Assembly: GCF_012221945.1 (NCBI RefSeq)
Contig: NZ_CP032549.1
Location: 2,604,001-2,668,000 of the forward strand
Reading direction: 5' to 3'
Length of the DNA: 64,000 bases
DNA from: Glutamicibacter mishrai
Lineage (GTDB): Bacteria; Actinomycetota; Actinomycetes; Actinomycetales; Micrococcaceae
Program-made: the position numbers and the translations under genes
The notes under the pieces: model-generated
The model's input: the letters and a program-made list of their open reading frames with translations, nothing else
Told to the model about the DNA's origin: nothing
Databases searched by the model: none
Part shown: piece after piece, positions 1 through 8,905 of the stretch
Numbering within the stretch: the stretch's first letter is position 1
Layout of the letters: every line of letters starts with the position of its first letter

Positions 1-141
1 TGCAAGGACCGCCACCGCCATGCATAACGAGGCCAGCACGCGCGCGAGGAAATTCTCGACTACCGGTGTGTGGTTCATGCCCGGTCCTTCTGGATCGCCG
101 GCCCGGTTCGGTGCTGGGGCGTCGGTTAGCTTGATGCTCAT
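1..141 (-). CDS. Partial N-terminus of a membrane protein, probably transglutaminase-like (TgpA/DUF3488 type)
   Basis: An open frame of 47 codons begins with ATG at 141 and runs off the left edge. Its start overlaps the stop of the DUF58 gene in an ATGA, which shows translational coupling. The visible part is a short polar N-terminus (start MSIKLTDAPAP) followed by a hydrophobic stretch (FLARVLASLCMAVAVLA) that looks like the first membrane segment. The order moxR - DUF58 - multi-spanning transglutaminase-like protein is common in Actinobacteria. The name rests on that context alone, because no catalytic residues are inside the window. Confidence 0.5.
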   Translation of the reverse strand, partial: MSIKLTDAPAPNRAGDPEGPGMNHTPVVENFLARVLASLCMAVAVLA

Positions 142-1463
142 GCTCCGCCCCACATCTGTTCTGCGCCCATGGTTGCCGGGATCAGATGGATCTTCCACCC
201 GGTTCCGGCCAGTTCCTGGTGCACGTCTGAATATCGTTCCGGATGCGCTACCAGAATAAAGATTTCGGCATGGCGTACCGTGCGCGCCAAGGTGGCAAGC
301 CATCGAGCCTGGATCATGGTGAGCTCTCCCAGGATCATGATGACCGGTTCGTCCCGGTACCCCAATAATTCCTTGTGCAAGCCGTCGCCGAAGATTTCCG
401 AGGCGGCCATCTCTGTCCCGCCGGTGCTCAGTGCTAGCACCGCGGTAGCTGCGTGGAAGGATTCGAAGTTCGACTGGGCCGCGACATCGGAGGTTGCTTG
501 CGGATGCTCGCTGATCAGTGGCGCGCCGCTGAGATCACGGACAGATAGTTGGTAGCCGCTGGAGGCGTAGCACAGCCCGATGCTGCTGGCCAGGGATAAG
601 GCCGTTTCAAAACGACGGCTGCTGGGCAGGTCTTCCTTCGCCCCGGCGGGGATGGACAGGCGAAGATCCACACCGCTGTGGCACCAATGATCGAATGCGG
701 TGTCCAGGATCAGCAGCGCCTGGGCGGTGGCGACATGATTCTCCTGTCGGACCATGAGCTTGCCTTGCCGCGCGCTGGCCTTCCAATGGACCTGGCGGAT
801 GGAATCGCCCTGCTGGTAGTCGCGAATGGCGACGTCGTAATAATCCGCGGTGGTGCTGAGCGAGTGCCGGGCGTCGCCGGTAAGCATCTGCTCGCCAAGG
901 GAGGCGAAGCGGTGCAGATCAATGAGTTCGGAGCGGACCGGGACATCCATGGTTTCACCGGTGTTGACCATCCCCTGGATGAGGCCCAGGCTGTCCGAGA
1001 CGATTTGCTGCGCGGGACCGAGCTGGTGGATGCCGCGGGTGCCGAAGACCAGTTCGTAGTCCAAGCCTCCCGGTGCCTCGAATTTGGGTCCGGGGCCGAA
1101 GCTCTCTGGAAGCCGCTCTTGGATGGTTGCCGATTCCGCGCAACTCAGCCTCACCCTGCACACTTCACCCACGCTAGGCACCGTGGAGAGCACTTGCCGC
1201 TGGATTCTTGTGCGCCCGCGAAGACCCAGCGCGAGTCCCCAGCTAACAGCCGCCAAGACGATCAGGCTGATGCCCAGGGCCATGAGCTCGTGCCGTCCGA
1301 AGAGATAGGCGAAGAACATGAGCAGGGCCCCGGCGCCCAGGGTGCACCATCCGCGCACCGTGAGCAGGTCCAGGCGCAGCCTGCGCAACGTGGCCGGTGT
1401 CGATCGTTCCGAGCGAACCCACGACAAGGCATTGCGGGAGTCGAAGCGAGGTGTTTTCTCCAT
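138..1463 (-). CDS. DUF58 domain protein
   Basis: This 441-residue protein has two adjacent hydrophobic segments near the N-terminus (about residues 35-80), then a soluble region. The centre carries the DUF58 signature RDYQQGDSIRQVHWKASAR, followed by GKLMVRQE. The open frame extends upstream, but ATG at 1463 (MEKTPRFDS) lies just past the moxR stop and is the best start. DUF58 proteins are regularly encoded next to MoxR ATPases and are thought to be clients or partners in envelope processes; the exact role is unknown. It is the middle gene of a three-gene minus-strand operon. Confidence 0.88.
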   Translation of the reverse strand: MEKTPRFDSRNALSWVRSERSTPATLRRLRLDLLTVRGWCTLGAGALLMFFAYLFGRHELMALGISLIVLAAVSWGLALGLRGRTRIQRQVLSTVPSVGEVCRVRLSCAESATIQERLPESFGPGPKFEAPGGLDYELVFGTRGIHQLGPAQQIVSDSLGLIQGMVNTGETMDVPVRSELIDLHRFASLGEQMLTGDARHSLSTTADYYDVAIRDYQQGDSIRQVHWKASARQGKLMVRQENHVATAQALLILDTAFDHWCHSGVDLRLSIPAGAKEDLPSSRRFETALSLASSIGLCYASSGYQLSVRDLSGAPLISEHPQATSDVAAQSNFESFHAATAVLALSTGGTEMAASEIFGDGLHKELLGYRDEPVIMILGELTMIQARWLATLARTVRHAEIFILVAHPERYSDVHQELAGTGWKIHLIPATMGAEQMWGGA

Positions 1464-1473
1464 GCGATGCCAG

Positions 1474-2436
1474 CTAGCTGACGGGGGTGCTGGAGAGCAG
1501 TTCTTGGATGAGGTCTTGGACGTCCACCCCATCAGCCAGTGCGCGTCGGGTAAGGATCAACCGGTGGTTCAGGACCATTTGGGCCACGCTTCGCACGTCT
1601 TCGGGCAGAACATGGTCGCGGCCATTAATCGCAGCGTGCGCTTTGGCGGCCCGCACCCACTGGATCAGGGCACGAGGTGAAGCGCCGAGCTCGATGTGCG
1701 GATGATTCCGCGAAGCACGGCCCAAGTCCACGACATAGGAACTCAGCCGTTCGGTAACGGTGATCGAGCTGACCTGTTCGATCATCTGCTGCAGGTCAGC
1801 CAGTTGCAAGACCGAGGCCAACGTTTCCAAGGGCTCGTGATGATGGTGCCCGGTGATCATGGATATCTCGGCTTCACGTTGCGGATATCCCAAGGAGATC
1901 CGGCCCATGAAGCGATCGCGTTGCGCTTCGGGCAGCGCGAAGGTCCCCTCGGAGTCAATGGGGTTCTGGGTCGCAACCACCATGAAGGGGTGTTCGAGCG
2001 GGTGGGTGATCGAATCGACCGTTACTTGGGTTTCTTCCATGCATTCAAGCAACGCTGATTGCGTTTTTGCATTGGCGCGATTGATTTCATCGGCAATGAC
2101 GATATTGGCGAAAATCGGGCCGGGATGGAACGTGAATTCATGGGTCTGCGGCGAATAGACTGATACGCCGGTCACGTCGCTGGGCAGCAGATCGGGAGTG
2201 AACTGGATGCGGTGGACGGACCCGTTCACGCTTTTGGCTAGGGACTTTGCCAGCATGGTCTTGCCCACGCCGGGAACATCCTCCAGCAGCAGATGGCCTT
2301 GGGCCAGAAGCACCGTCAGCGCATTCGTGATGGCCTCGGGTTTTCCGTTGATCACGCTCTGCACGGCATCGAAGATGCGTTGGCAATTCGCTTGGAACGT
2401 TGAATCCAGCGATGGCATCGTCGGGTTCGCACTCAT
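1474..2436 (-). CDS. moxR: MoxR-family AAA+ ATPase
   Basis: This 320-residue AAA+ protein has Walker A in EDVPGVGKTMLAK and Walker B in IVIADEINRANAKTQ. The phrase ALLECMEE and the ATQNPIDSEGTFALPEAQRDRF block are typical of MoxR. A strong ribosome site (AGGAGGAA, 2442-2449 on the minus strand) fixes the start at 2436. MoxR ATPases are believed to act as chaperones that activate partner proteins, often with von Willebrand or DUF58 partners. It heads the minus-strand operon and diverges from tatD. Confidence 0.93.
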   Translation of the reverse strand: MSANPTMPSLDSTFQANCQRIFDAVQSVINGKPEAITNALTVLLAQGHLLLEDVPGVGKTMLAKSLAKSVNGSVHRIQFTPDLLPSDVTGVSVYSPQTHEFTFHPGPIFANIVIADEINRANAKTQSALLECMEETQVTVDSITHPLEHPFMVVATQNPIDSEGTFALPEAQRDRFMGRISLGYPQREAEISMITGHHHHEPLETLASVLQLADLQQMIEQVSSITVTERLSSYVVDLGRASRNHPHIELGASPRALIQWVRAAKAHAAINGRDHVLPEDVRSVAQMVLNHRLILTRRALADGVDVQDLIQELLSSTPVS

Positions 2437-2645
2437 TCGAAGTTCCTCCTGCGCAATGGGTCAGCCGCGAGACACTTCGCATCCTGAGGCATTCAAAAGA
2501 CTCTTGATCACTATCATATGGGGATCTTTTGTCCAACAGAAGAGTCTAATCTTGGCCGAGCGGGAGGATGATTGGGGCTGAACTCTGTGTTGGTGACACA
2601 ATAAAACAAGCAGCAGGCAGCAGTGAACGAACGAAAAGGATTACC

Positions 2646-3605
2646 GTGTCAAAGAAGAAGTCGGACACCGACATCACCCGTGTTCCTGAGGCTTACCGTC
2701 CCAGTGAAGTCGAGGATTCAACCGGTCCTGAAGGGCGCGCGCGCAAGTCCCAGAACGAACATGGCGGCAGCAAGCGGAACCTGCACTATCCCGAAGCGCC
2801 GGAAGCCCTGCCGGTTGCGGTGGTCGACAACCACACCCATCTGGACTTCCTTGATGGCACGGTCAAGGTCTCTGCCGCTGACGCATTGGCAGCTGCTGCC
2901 GCAGTAGGAGTCAAAGGCTTGATCCAGGTCGGCTGCGATGTCCCTTCCTCTGAATATGCAGTGCAGGTGGCCAATGAATACCCTAATATCCTGGCTGCGG
3001 TGGCCATCCATCCGAACGACGCGGCACGACTTGCCGAGCGCAGTGAACTTGCCGATGCCTTGAATCGCATCGAAGAACTTGCCTCGGACCCTCGCGTGCG
3101 AGCCTTGGGGGAGACCGGCCTTGATTACTTCCGCACTGGCGAAGATGGGCGCGAGGCCCAGGAACACTCATTCCGCGAACACCTGCGGATCGCCGTGGAG
3201 CAGGGCAAGGCTGTCCAGATCCACGACCGTGATGCGCATGATGATGTCGTGAGGATCCTCAAAAGCTCCCAATTGCCGCCGAAAGTCGTATTCCATTGCT
3301 TCTCGGGAGATGAGCAATTGGCGGAAATCTGCAACGACCATGGCTGGTACATGTCATTCTCCGGAACAGTGACCTTCAAGAATTCCCATGGCTTGCGTGC
3401 CGCACTGGACGTGGCGGACCCGAAGTTATTGCTCGTGGAAACAGATGCCCCGTTCTTGACGCCGCATCCATTCCGTGGACGGCCCAACGCGAGCTACATG
3501 ATTCCTTATACGACTAGGTTCATGGCAGAAACCAAGGGTGTGGAGCTTGCCGAATTCTGCGAACAAATCGATGCCAATACCCGTGAAGTGTACGGAGCAT
3601 TCTAG
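2646..3605 (+). CDS. tatD: TatD-family metal-dependent hydrolase (3'-5' DNase type)
   Basis: GTG at 2646 is preceded by AAAAGGA (2634-2640), giving 319 residues; the longer open frame from 2568 is not needed. An N-terminal polar extension of about 55 residues precedes the TIM-barrel hydrolase. Metal-binding motifs are visible in order: DNHTHLDF, then GETGLDYFR, VQIHDRD, FHCFSGD and VETDAPFLTPHPFRGRPN. TatD enzymes are metal-dependent deoxyribonucleases with a role in DNA repair or turnover. In actinobacteria tatD typically lies upstream of rpfB and ksgA, as here. Confidence 0.92.
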   Translation: MSKKKSDTDITRVPEAYRPSEVEDSTGPEGRARKSQNEHGGSKRNLHYPEAPEALPVAVVDNHTHLDFLDGTVKVSAADALAAAAAVGVKGLIQVGCDVPSSEYAVQVANEYPNILAAVAIHPNDAARLAERSELADALNRIEELASDPRVRALGETGLDYFRTGEDGREAQEHSFREHLRIAVEQGKAVQIHDRDAHDDVVRILKSSQLPPKVVFHCFSGDEQLAEICNDHGWYMSFSGTVTFKNSHGLRAALDVADPKLLLVETDAPFLTPHPFRGRPNASYMIPYTTRFMAETKGVELAEFCEQIDANTREVYGAF

Positions 3606-3865
3606 ACCCGCGAGCTGTGCCTCTCATTACAGGACACTTGCCATGAATATAACAATTCGGTTACGGTGGATGAGATGTTTGAGGTTCTTCCTGCCTTTTT
3701 ATGGGGCGGCGAAAGCCTTGGCAGCCTGATCCTCGCACATCGTTGCGTCCGGGAAAGACGGCATGAATCTGATTGATAAGTAGGCAGCATGTGCTGCTGG
3801 GCTCGATGCGAATGACTGAAATATTTTCGGGGCTTGGGCCAATAAACGATGGGGATCTCACTACC
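3606..3865 (+). other. Intergenic leader region upstream of rpfB
   Basis: These 260 bases separate tatD from the chosen rpfB start. No convincing gene is present. A weak promoter-like pair, TTACAG (3627-3632) and TATAAC (3648-3653), has only 15 nt between its elements. If it is active, rpfB would have a leader of roughly 200 nt. I looked for the cyclic-di-AMP riboswitch that often precedes rpf genes and could not match its conserved blocks. Confidence 0.4.
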
Positions 3866-5047
3866 GTGACTCACTTGCTCAAGAAAAGCTGGGTGAAATA
3901 CCTGGCTCAGGCGCTCGCCGTGGCCGTGGTTATCGCCGGCGCCGTGTTCTATGTTGCTGGCCAGAAGTCGGTAGTCATCTCCGTCGATGGAGAAGACCAG
4001 GAAGTCAGCACTCGCGCTGCGACTGTCAGCGCGCTGCTGGAGCAGCAGGAGATCTCTCTGGATGAACGCGATGAAATCTCCGCAGGTCTCGATTCGAAGC
4101 TTTCTGATGATCAGAAGATTGATATCAAGCGCAACAAGTCCGTTGAGGTGACCGTTGACGGCACCGAACGCGTTGTTCACACCACCGGCATGACCGTGGC
4201 TGACGTTGTCAACCAGCTGGATCTCGAAAAGGGATCCGAGGTCTCCCTTGACGAAAACATGCAGTTGACCGCCTTGAGTGACGACTTCGAAGTGATCACT
4301 CCTAAAGACTTCACCCTGATTGTGGGCGACAAGAAGAAGGACATCTCCACCACCGCATCGACCGTCAAGGAACTGCTCGCCGAGCAGAAAATCAAGGTTG
4401 ATGACAATGATGAAATCAACGTCAAGGTTGACGACGAGACTGAAAAGAACGTCAAGGACAGCACCGCGATCGACGCTGGCGCAGAGGTTGAGGTCATCGA
4501 GGTCAACATTAAGACCTGGGACGAAACCCGCGACATCGATTTCGAGACCAAGGAAGTCAAGGACAAGTCCCTGGATAAGGGCGATACCGAGGTCAAGACC
4601 GAAGGAAAAAAGGGCGAACGCGAACTGACCCTGCGCCAGGAAACCCGCAACGGCAAGAAGGGCGAGGAAGAAGTCCTCAAGTCCAAGGTCACCAAGGAAC
4701 CTGTCGCTGAAGTAATCCGCGTGGGCACCAAGGAAGAAGAAAAGAAGGAAGAGAAGAAGGAAGAATCCTCTTCGAAGCCTTCGACCAACACCGGCAATAT
4801 CTCCGCAACGTGGAAGGCGCTGGCTAAGTGCGAATCCGGCGGAAACTGGTCCATCAACTCCGGCAATGGCTACTACGGCGGCCTGCAGTTCTCGGCCTCG
4901 TCATGGCGAGCAGTGGGCGGCACCAAGTATGCGCCATTGCCACACCAGGCCACCCCTCAGGAACAGATTGCAGCAGCTGAGAAGCTTCGCGCTTCCGGTG
5001 GCTGGGGCCACTGGCCAGCCTGCTCGTCGAAGCTGGGCCTGCGCTAG
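3866..5047 (+). CDS. rpfB: Resuscitation-promoting factor RpfB-like lytic transglycosylase
   Basis: From GTG at 3866 (GGGGA at 3851-3855 upstream) the protein has 393 residues. A membrane anchor lies at about residues 9-30. Three DUF348 repeats follow (for example KSVEVTVDGTERVVHTTGMT), then a G5 domain at about 210-285 and a Glu/Lys-rich linker. The C-terminal Rpf domain spans about 312-393, with the catalytic Glu about residue 323 in KCESGGNW and the fold motif GYYGGLQFSASSW. RpfB cleaves peptidoglycan at the cell surface and supports exit from dormancy. The frame stays open upstream to 3773, but those residues do not look like a signal peptide. Confidence 0.94.
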   Translation: MTHLLKKSWVKYLAQALAVAVVIAGAVFYVAGQKSVVISVDGEDQEVSTRAATVSALLEQQEISLDERDEISAGLDSKLSDDQKIDIKRNKSVEVTVDGTERVVHTTGMTVADVVNQLDLEKGSEVSLDENMQLTALSDDFEVITPKDFTLIVGDKKKDISTTASTVKELLAEQKIKVDDNDEINVKVDDETEKNVKDSTAIDAGAEVEVIEVNIKTWDETRDIDFETKEVKDKSLDKGDTEVKTEGKKGERELTLRQETRNGKKGEEEVLKSKVTKEPVAEVIRVGTKEEEKKEEKKEESSSKPSTNTGNISATWKALAKCESGGNWSINSGNGYYGGLQFSASSWRAVGGTKYAPLPHQATPQEQIAAAEKLRASGGWGHWPACSSKLGLR

Positions 5048-5060
5048 AAATTAAGAAGCC

Positions 5061-5107
5061 TAACAACGCGACGCGTTCACCATCACGGTGGACGCGTCGC
5101 GTTGTTA
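5061..5107 (+). terminator. Long hairpin downstream of rpfB
   Basis: A 16-bp perfect outer stem (TAACAACGCGACGCGT against ACGCGTCGCGTTGTTA) continues through a T-G wobble and a CACC/GGTG inner stem around the loop ATCAC. There is no clean T-run on the plus strand. It lies between two co-oriented genes, so it may end the rpfB transcript or protect its 3' end. Confidence 0.7.
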
Positions 5108-5130
5108 TGTTTGGATCTTACTGACTGAAC

Positions 5131-5136
5131 TAGAAT
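5131..5136 (+). promoter_or_regulatory. Candidate leaderless promoter of ksgA
   Basis: TAGAAT ends 7 nt before GTG 5144 and 10 nt before ATG 5147. This fits a -10 element whose transcript begins at or next to the start codon. No good -35 is visible. Confidence 0.5.
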
Positions 5137-5143
5137 TGGACTT

Positions 5144-6031
5144 GTGATGTCTAAGGAATCTTTGCCGCTGCTTGGGGCCACCGAAATCCGTCGACTAGCC
5201 GAAGAGCTGGGAATCCGCCCTACCAAGACCTTGGGGCAGAACTTTGTGATTGATGGGAACACCATCCGCCGCATTGTCGCCGCCGCCAATGTCGACCCAG
5301 CTGAAACAGTTCTGGAGGTAGGTCCGGGGCTCGGTTCGCTGACCCTTGGCATCATGGATGCGGCCGCCAAAGTCGTTGCCGTGGAAATCGACCCGCCGCT
5401 GGCCAAGCGCTTGCCGCAGACCATGGCCGAGTTCCGGCCAGGCCGCGAAGATGACCTGACCGTCATCCTCAGTGATGCCATGAAGGTCACCGAGCTGCCG
5501 GGGGAGCCGACCTCGCTGGTAGCCAACCTGCCATACAACGTCGCAGTACCGGTGGTCCTGCACTTGCTGGAACACTTCCCGAGCATTCGCAATGGCCTGG
5601 TCATGGTCCAGGACGAAGTAGCCGACCGCATGAGCGCTACGCCGGGCAACAAGATTTATGGAGTCCCATCGGTCAAGGGCGCCTGGTACGGCACCATGCG
5701 CAAGGCCGGCGTGATCGGCATGAACGTCTTCTGGCCAGCGCCGAAAATCCACTCCGGGCTGGTTGGCTTCACCCGCGACAAGGACCGCAGCGACGCTCCG
5801 GACCGCAAGGAAGTCTTCGCCATCATCGATGCCGCCTTCGCCCAGCGTCGCAAGACCCTGCGTGCCGCCCTGTCCGGCTGGGCCGGTTCGGGCACCCGCG
5901 CTGAAAAGATCTTGGTGGCCGCCGGAATCGATCCCAAGGAACGCGGCGAAAAGCTTGATATCGAGCAGTACATCAATATCGCCCGGGCAGCCAAAGAAGT
6001 TCCTGCAGACGTAGCAGACAGCGAGGGCTAA
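5144..6031 (+). CDS. ksgA: 16S rRNA dimethyladenosine transferase
   Basis: This 295-residue KsgA/RsmA methylates two adjacent adenines near the 3' end of 16S rRNA, using SAM, in late 30S assembly. Motifs: [13 protein letters not shown] at the N-terminus, SAM-binding [13 protein letters not shown], acidic [10 protein letters not shown], catalytic [10 protein letters not shown], and the family C-terminal block [15 protein letters not shown] 5144 and ATG 5147 are both possible starts, and the promoter spacing favours GTG on a leaderless mRNA. The ispE start follows the stop by 2 nt, so the two form an operon. Confidence 0.95.
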   Translation: MMSKESLPLLGATEIRRLAEELGIRPTKTLGQNFVIDGNTIRRIVAAANVDPAETVLEVGPGLGSLTLGIMDAAAKVVAVEIDPPLAKRLPQTMAEFRPGREDDLTVILSDAMKVTELPGEPTSLVANLPYNVAVPVVLHLLEHFPSIRNGLVMVQDEVADRMSATPGNKIYGVPSVKGAWYGTMRKAGVIGMNVFWPAPKIHSGLVGFTRDKDRSDAPDRKEVFAIIDAAFAQRRKTLRAALSGWAGSGTRAEKILVAAGIDPKERGEKLDIEQYINIARAAKEVPADVADSEG

Positions 6032-6033
6032 CC

Positions 6034-6966
6034 GTGGCACAACAGCGCGTTATCGCCACCGCCCCGGGAAAGATCAACTGCTACTTCCGAGTGGGCCCAC
6101 CACGTGAAGACGGCTACCACGAAGTGGCAAGCCTCTACGTTGCGGTATCCCTGACCGAGCAAATCGAAGCCACGCTGCGTACCGATGGCGAACTGCAGCT
6201 GAGCCTTGAACCTGATTCGCCTGTGGTCCACGACCCTGAAAACTTTCCGCTGGGCGAAGGCAACCTCGTGTACCAGGCCGCCCAGCTGCTGCGCGAGCAC
6301 ACCGGGACGACGCTGGGCGCCGACCTGCACATCACAAAGCGTGTTCCCATCGCTGGCGGCATGGGCGGAGGATCTGCGGACGCCGCTGCCACCCTGGTCG
6401 CCTGCAACGAATTGTGGCAGACCCATCTGGACCGCGAGGAACTGGGACGCCTGGGTGCGCGGCTCGGAGCGGACGTGCCTTTTGCGCTGATGGGCGGCGC
6501 AGCCATTGGCCTGGGCATCGGAGACCAGCTGGCGCCTTTGCTAACCCGTGCCAAAACCCACTGGGTACTGATTCCTGCCAGCTATGGATTGTCCACGCCA
6601 CGGGTGTATGGAATGCTGGATCGCCTGCGCTCCGGCATGGACATCGAGGTTCCGAAGGAAATCGACCCAGCGGTCATCGAGGCATTGATGGCCTCCGACG
6701 CTCCGGCCTTGGCGCAGGTGCTTGCCAATGACCTGACCCAGGCCTCGCTGGCCTTGGCTCCGGAGTTGGGCACTATGCGGGATCTTGCCGAAGGCGCTGG
6801 CGCCTTGCGCGCCATGGTCTCGGGCTCCGGGCCGACTTTGGCCCTGCTGGTGCGCGATGGCGAGCACGCCGAAGAAGTGATGGCCCAGCTCGGCGACGAG
6901 GTGGGCGTTGCCACCATTGATGTCACTGCACCTGCTGCTGGTGCACGTATCACCCTCAGCGAGTAG
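6034..6966 (+). CDS. ispE: 4-diphosphocytidyl-2-C-methyl-D-erythritol kinase
   Basis: This 310-residue GHMP kinase phosphorylates CDP-methylerythritol in the MEP route to isoprenoids. It shows the N-terminal APGKIN block and the ATP-binding glycine-rich motif PIAGGMGGGSADAAAT, followed by GADVPFALMGGAA. The C-terminal MVSGSGPTLALL is motif 3 of the superfamily. It starts with GTG two bases after the ksgA stop. The pairing of ksgA with ispE is usual in actinobacteria. Confidence 0.94.
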   Translation: MAQQRVIATAPGKINCYFRVGPPREDGYHEVASLYVAVSLTEQIEATLRTDGELQLSLEPDSPVVHDPENFPLGEGNLVYQAAQLLREHTGTTLGADLHITKRVPIAGGMGGGSADAAATLVACNELWQTHLDREELGRLGARLGADVPFALMGGAAIGLGIGDQLAPLLTRAKTHWVLIPASYGLSTPRVYGMLDRLRSGMDIEVPKEIDPAVIEALMASDAPALAQVLANDLTQASLALAPELGTMRDLAEGAGALRAMVSGSGPTLALLVRDGEHAEEVMAQLGDEVGVATIDVTAPAAGARITLSE

Positions 6967-7118
6967 GGCCCAGCGGGAGCAAGTGAACCCGCCATCGCTG
7001 CGTGTAACCACAAAGTTAACTTCCTTGATTGCTCTTGTCGTGCGATAAGACTGCTCATAGGCTGAGTTCCAAGCGCTAATTGAAAGCGATTCATTTAGGG
7101 AATTCAGGTGGTCCACGC

Positions 7119-8489
7119 ATGCTCAATGGCCAGGTATCGCATTGGTGGGAACAAATCGGCGTCCCAGAGCCCAGGCCGAAACTTCGCGGGCACAGCACCG
7201 TGGATGTCGCTATCGTGGGAGCCGGGTTCACCGGCCTGTGGACCGCCTACTACCTGGCCAAGGCCAATCCGGACCTGGACATCGCGATTCTCGAAGCCCG
7301 CCACGTTGGCTACGGAGCCTCCGGGCGCAATGGCGGATGGTTGACCAACACCATCACCGCAGGCGCGAACCACTACCTCAAAACGCATTCGGTCCAGCAG
7401 ATCAACGATTTCCAGCTGGCCATGAACCGCACCGTAGATGAAGTCATCAACGTTTGCGCAGCCGAATCCATCGATGCCGATATTCTTCGTGGCGGAGAAT
7501 TCGAAGTCGCCTACACGCCGGCACAGGAACGGCGCCTTCGCGCCCATGCGGAGGCGAACAAGTCCTGGGAACACACCGGAACCATGCTCTTGGAATCAGC
7601 CGAGGCGCTAAACAAGATCAACGTCGCCGGGACCCGCGCGGCCCTGTGGCATCCGCACGCCGCGAGAATTCATCCAGCAAAACTCGTGCGCGGACTCGCC
7701 GAGACCGTAGAACGTCTTGGCGTGAAAATCTATGAAGATACGCGGGTCAAGGCAATCCGTCCTCGGCAACTCGAGTTGGATGGCGGAACGGTCAATACAA
7801 CGTATATCGTCCGCGCCACCGAAGGCTTCACCGCTCAGTTGGCCGGCCACAAGAGATTGTGGCTGCCCATGAACTCTTCGATGATCGTCACCGAACCATT
7901 GCCTGAATCCGTCTGGGATGAATTGAATTGGAGCGCCGGCGAAGTGCTGGGGGACTACGCCCACGTGTACATGTACGCCCAGCGCACCGCCGATGACCGG
8001 ATTGCCATTGGCGGACGCGGAGTGCCCTACAAATATGGTTCGCGCACCGACATGGATGGACAGACACCGCAGAGCACCATCACTGGGCTTCAAGAAATCC
8101 TGCAACGGATGTTCCCGCAAACACAACAGGCAAAAATTGCCCATGCCTGGTCCGGTGTGCTCGGTGTGCCACGTGACTGGGCAGCAACTGTGGGTCTGGA
8201 TCAGCAGACCGGCATCGGCTGGGCCGGCGGGTACGTCGGCACCGGTGTGGCCACCACCAACCTTTCCGGCAGGACCTTGCGCGACTTGATTTTGGGGCAG
8301 GAGACGGGGCTAACCCGGTTGCCATGGGTCAATCATGAGGTGCGCAAATGGGAGCCGGAGCCGCTGCGATGGCTGGCCACTAAAGGGCTTTATGCCGCCT
8401 ACGGCCAAGCGGATCGAAGCGAGCTCAAGGGCCGGGAAAAGTCGTCAACTCTGGCCCTCATCGCCGATAAGATCACCGGCAAACCATAG
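7119..8489 (+). CDS. FAD-dependent oxidoreductase (DAO family)
   Basis: From ATG 7119 (CAGGTGG at 7105-7111 upstream) it has 456 residues. An N-terminal FAD-binding Rossmann motif is clear: VDVAIVGAGFTGLWTAYYLA, with the acidic ILEAR at the end of the second strand and GASGRNGGW after it. The C-terminal half has the second FAD block GWAGGYVGTGVATTNLSGR. The layout matches DAO-type oxidases, including gamma-glutamylputrescine oxidase-like proteins. The substrate (an amine or amino acid) cannot be told from sequence. It stands alone. Confidence 0.85.
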   Translation: MLNGQVSHWWEQIGVPEPRPKLRGHSTVDVAIVGAGFTGLWTAYYLAKANPDLDIAILEARHVGYGASGRNGGWLTNTITAGANHYLKTHSVQQINDFQLAMNRTVDEVINVCAAESIDADILRGGEFEVAYTPAQERRLRAHAEANKSWEHTGTMLLESAEALNKINVAGTRAALWHPHAARIHPAKLVRGLAETVERLGVKIYEDTRVKAIRPRQLELDGGTVNTTYIVRATEGFTAQLAGHKRLWLPMNSSMIVTEPLPESVWDELNWSAGEVLGDYAHVYMYAQRTADDRIAIGGRGVPYKYGSRTDMDGQTPQSTITGLQEILQRMFPQTQQAKIAHAWSGVLGVPRDWAATVGLDQQTGIGWAGGYVGTGVATTNLSGRTLRDLILGQETGLTRLPWVNHEVRKWEPEPLRWLATKGLYAAYGQADRSELKGREKSSTLALIADKITGKP

Positions 8490-8499
8490 GGGGAGCGGG

Positions 8500-8793
8500 C
8501 TACCGGGCGGCAGACGGCAAACCGTCGATGCGATATTCGCGCTTGATGCCGGCGGTTCCTTGGCCCCACGCGCTATCGCGGACCCGCACCTGATGCGCTT
8601 CGAAGGCTGACGGATCGGTGAATTCTTCGGCGACATTCCAAATCCAAGGATCCTCGGTGGGAGTCACGTGGAACGAGAGGCAGCCAGCTTCTGCCGTCGT
8701 GAGCTGCACGTGGGCAGGCAGGAGCTGATTCACGGTATCTGCTTCTGATTGGCTGGAGCATATAAGGCGCCCGGTCAGGCTAACAATTCCCAT
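8500..8793 (-). CDS. Antibiotic biosynthesis monooxygenase (ABM) domain protein
   Basis: This 97-residue protein has the small ferredoxin-like ABM fold pattern: VSLTGRLICSS, then TTAEAGCLSFHVTPTEDP, then NVAEEFTDPSAFEAHQ. Such proteins include quinol monooxygenases and heme-degrading enzymes, so the reaction here is open. It is convergent with the FAD oxidoreductase, whose stop is 10 nt away. Its start is preceded at 6 nt by CAGACT, suggesting a leaderless transcript. Confidence 0.75.
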   Translation of the reverse strand: MGIVSLTGRLICSSQSEADTVNQLLPAHVQLTTAEAGCLSFHVTPTEDPWIWNVAEEFTDPSAFEAHQVRVRDSAWGQGTAGIKREYRIDGLPSAAR

Positions 8794-8799
8794 GATCCG

Positions 8800-8805
8800 A
8801 GTCTG
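8800..8805 (-). promoter_or_regulatory. Candidate leaderless promoter of the ABM gene
   Basis: On the minus strand GTGGCAGACT is followed by 6 nt and then the ATG at 8793. The same GTGGCAGACT-N6-ATG arrangement precedes the SRPBCC gene at 58538. Confidence 0.45.
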
Positions 8806-8848
8806 CCACGCAGCCCTCGAATCAGTGGCACCAGAGGCAGAATACGAC

Positions 8849-8880
8849 GTTGGCCCGGAACCTCCTGGTTCCGGGCCAAC
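8849..8880 (-). terminator. Hairpin after the ABC-F gene
   Basis: A perfect 14-bp stem (GTTGGCCCGGAACC / GGTTCCGGGCCAAC) closes a 4-nt loop. It lies 26 nt past the stop of the minus-strand ABC-F gene. No long T-run follows. Confidence 0.7.
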
Positions 8881-8905
8881 AACTACACGGTGGGGCTAGA
8901 AATGA

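Noticed and set aside
3606..3865. Cyclic-di-AMP (ydaO) riboswitch before rpfB
   Set aside because: Expected from context in Actinobacteria, but the conserved blocks could not be aligned; AATCTGATTGATAAG is only loosely like the family core.
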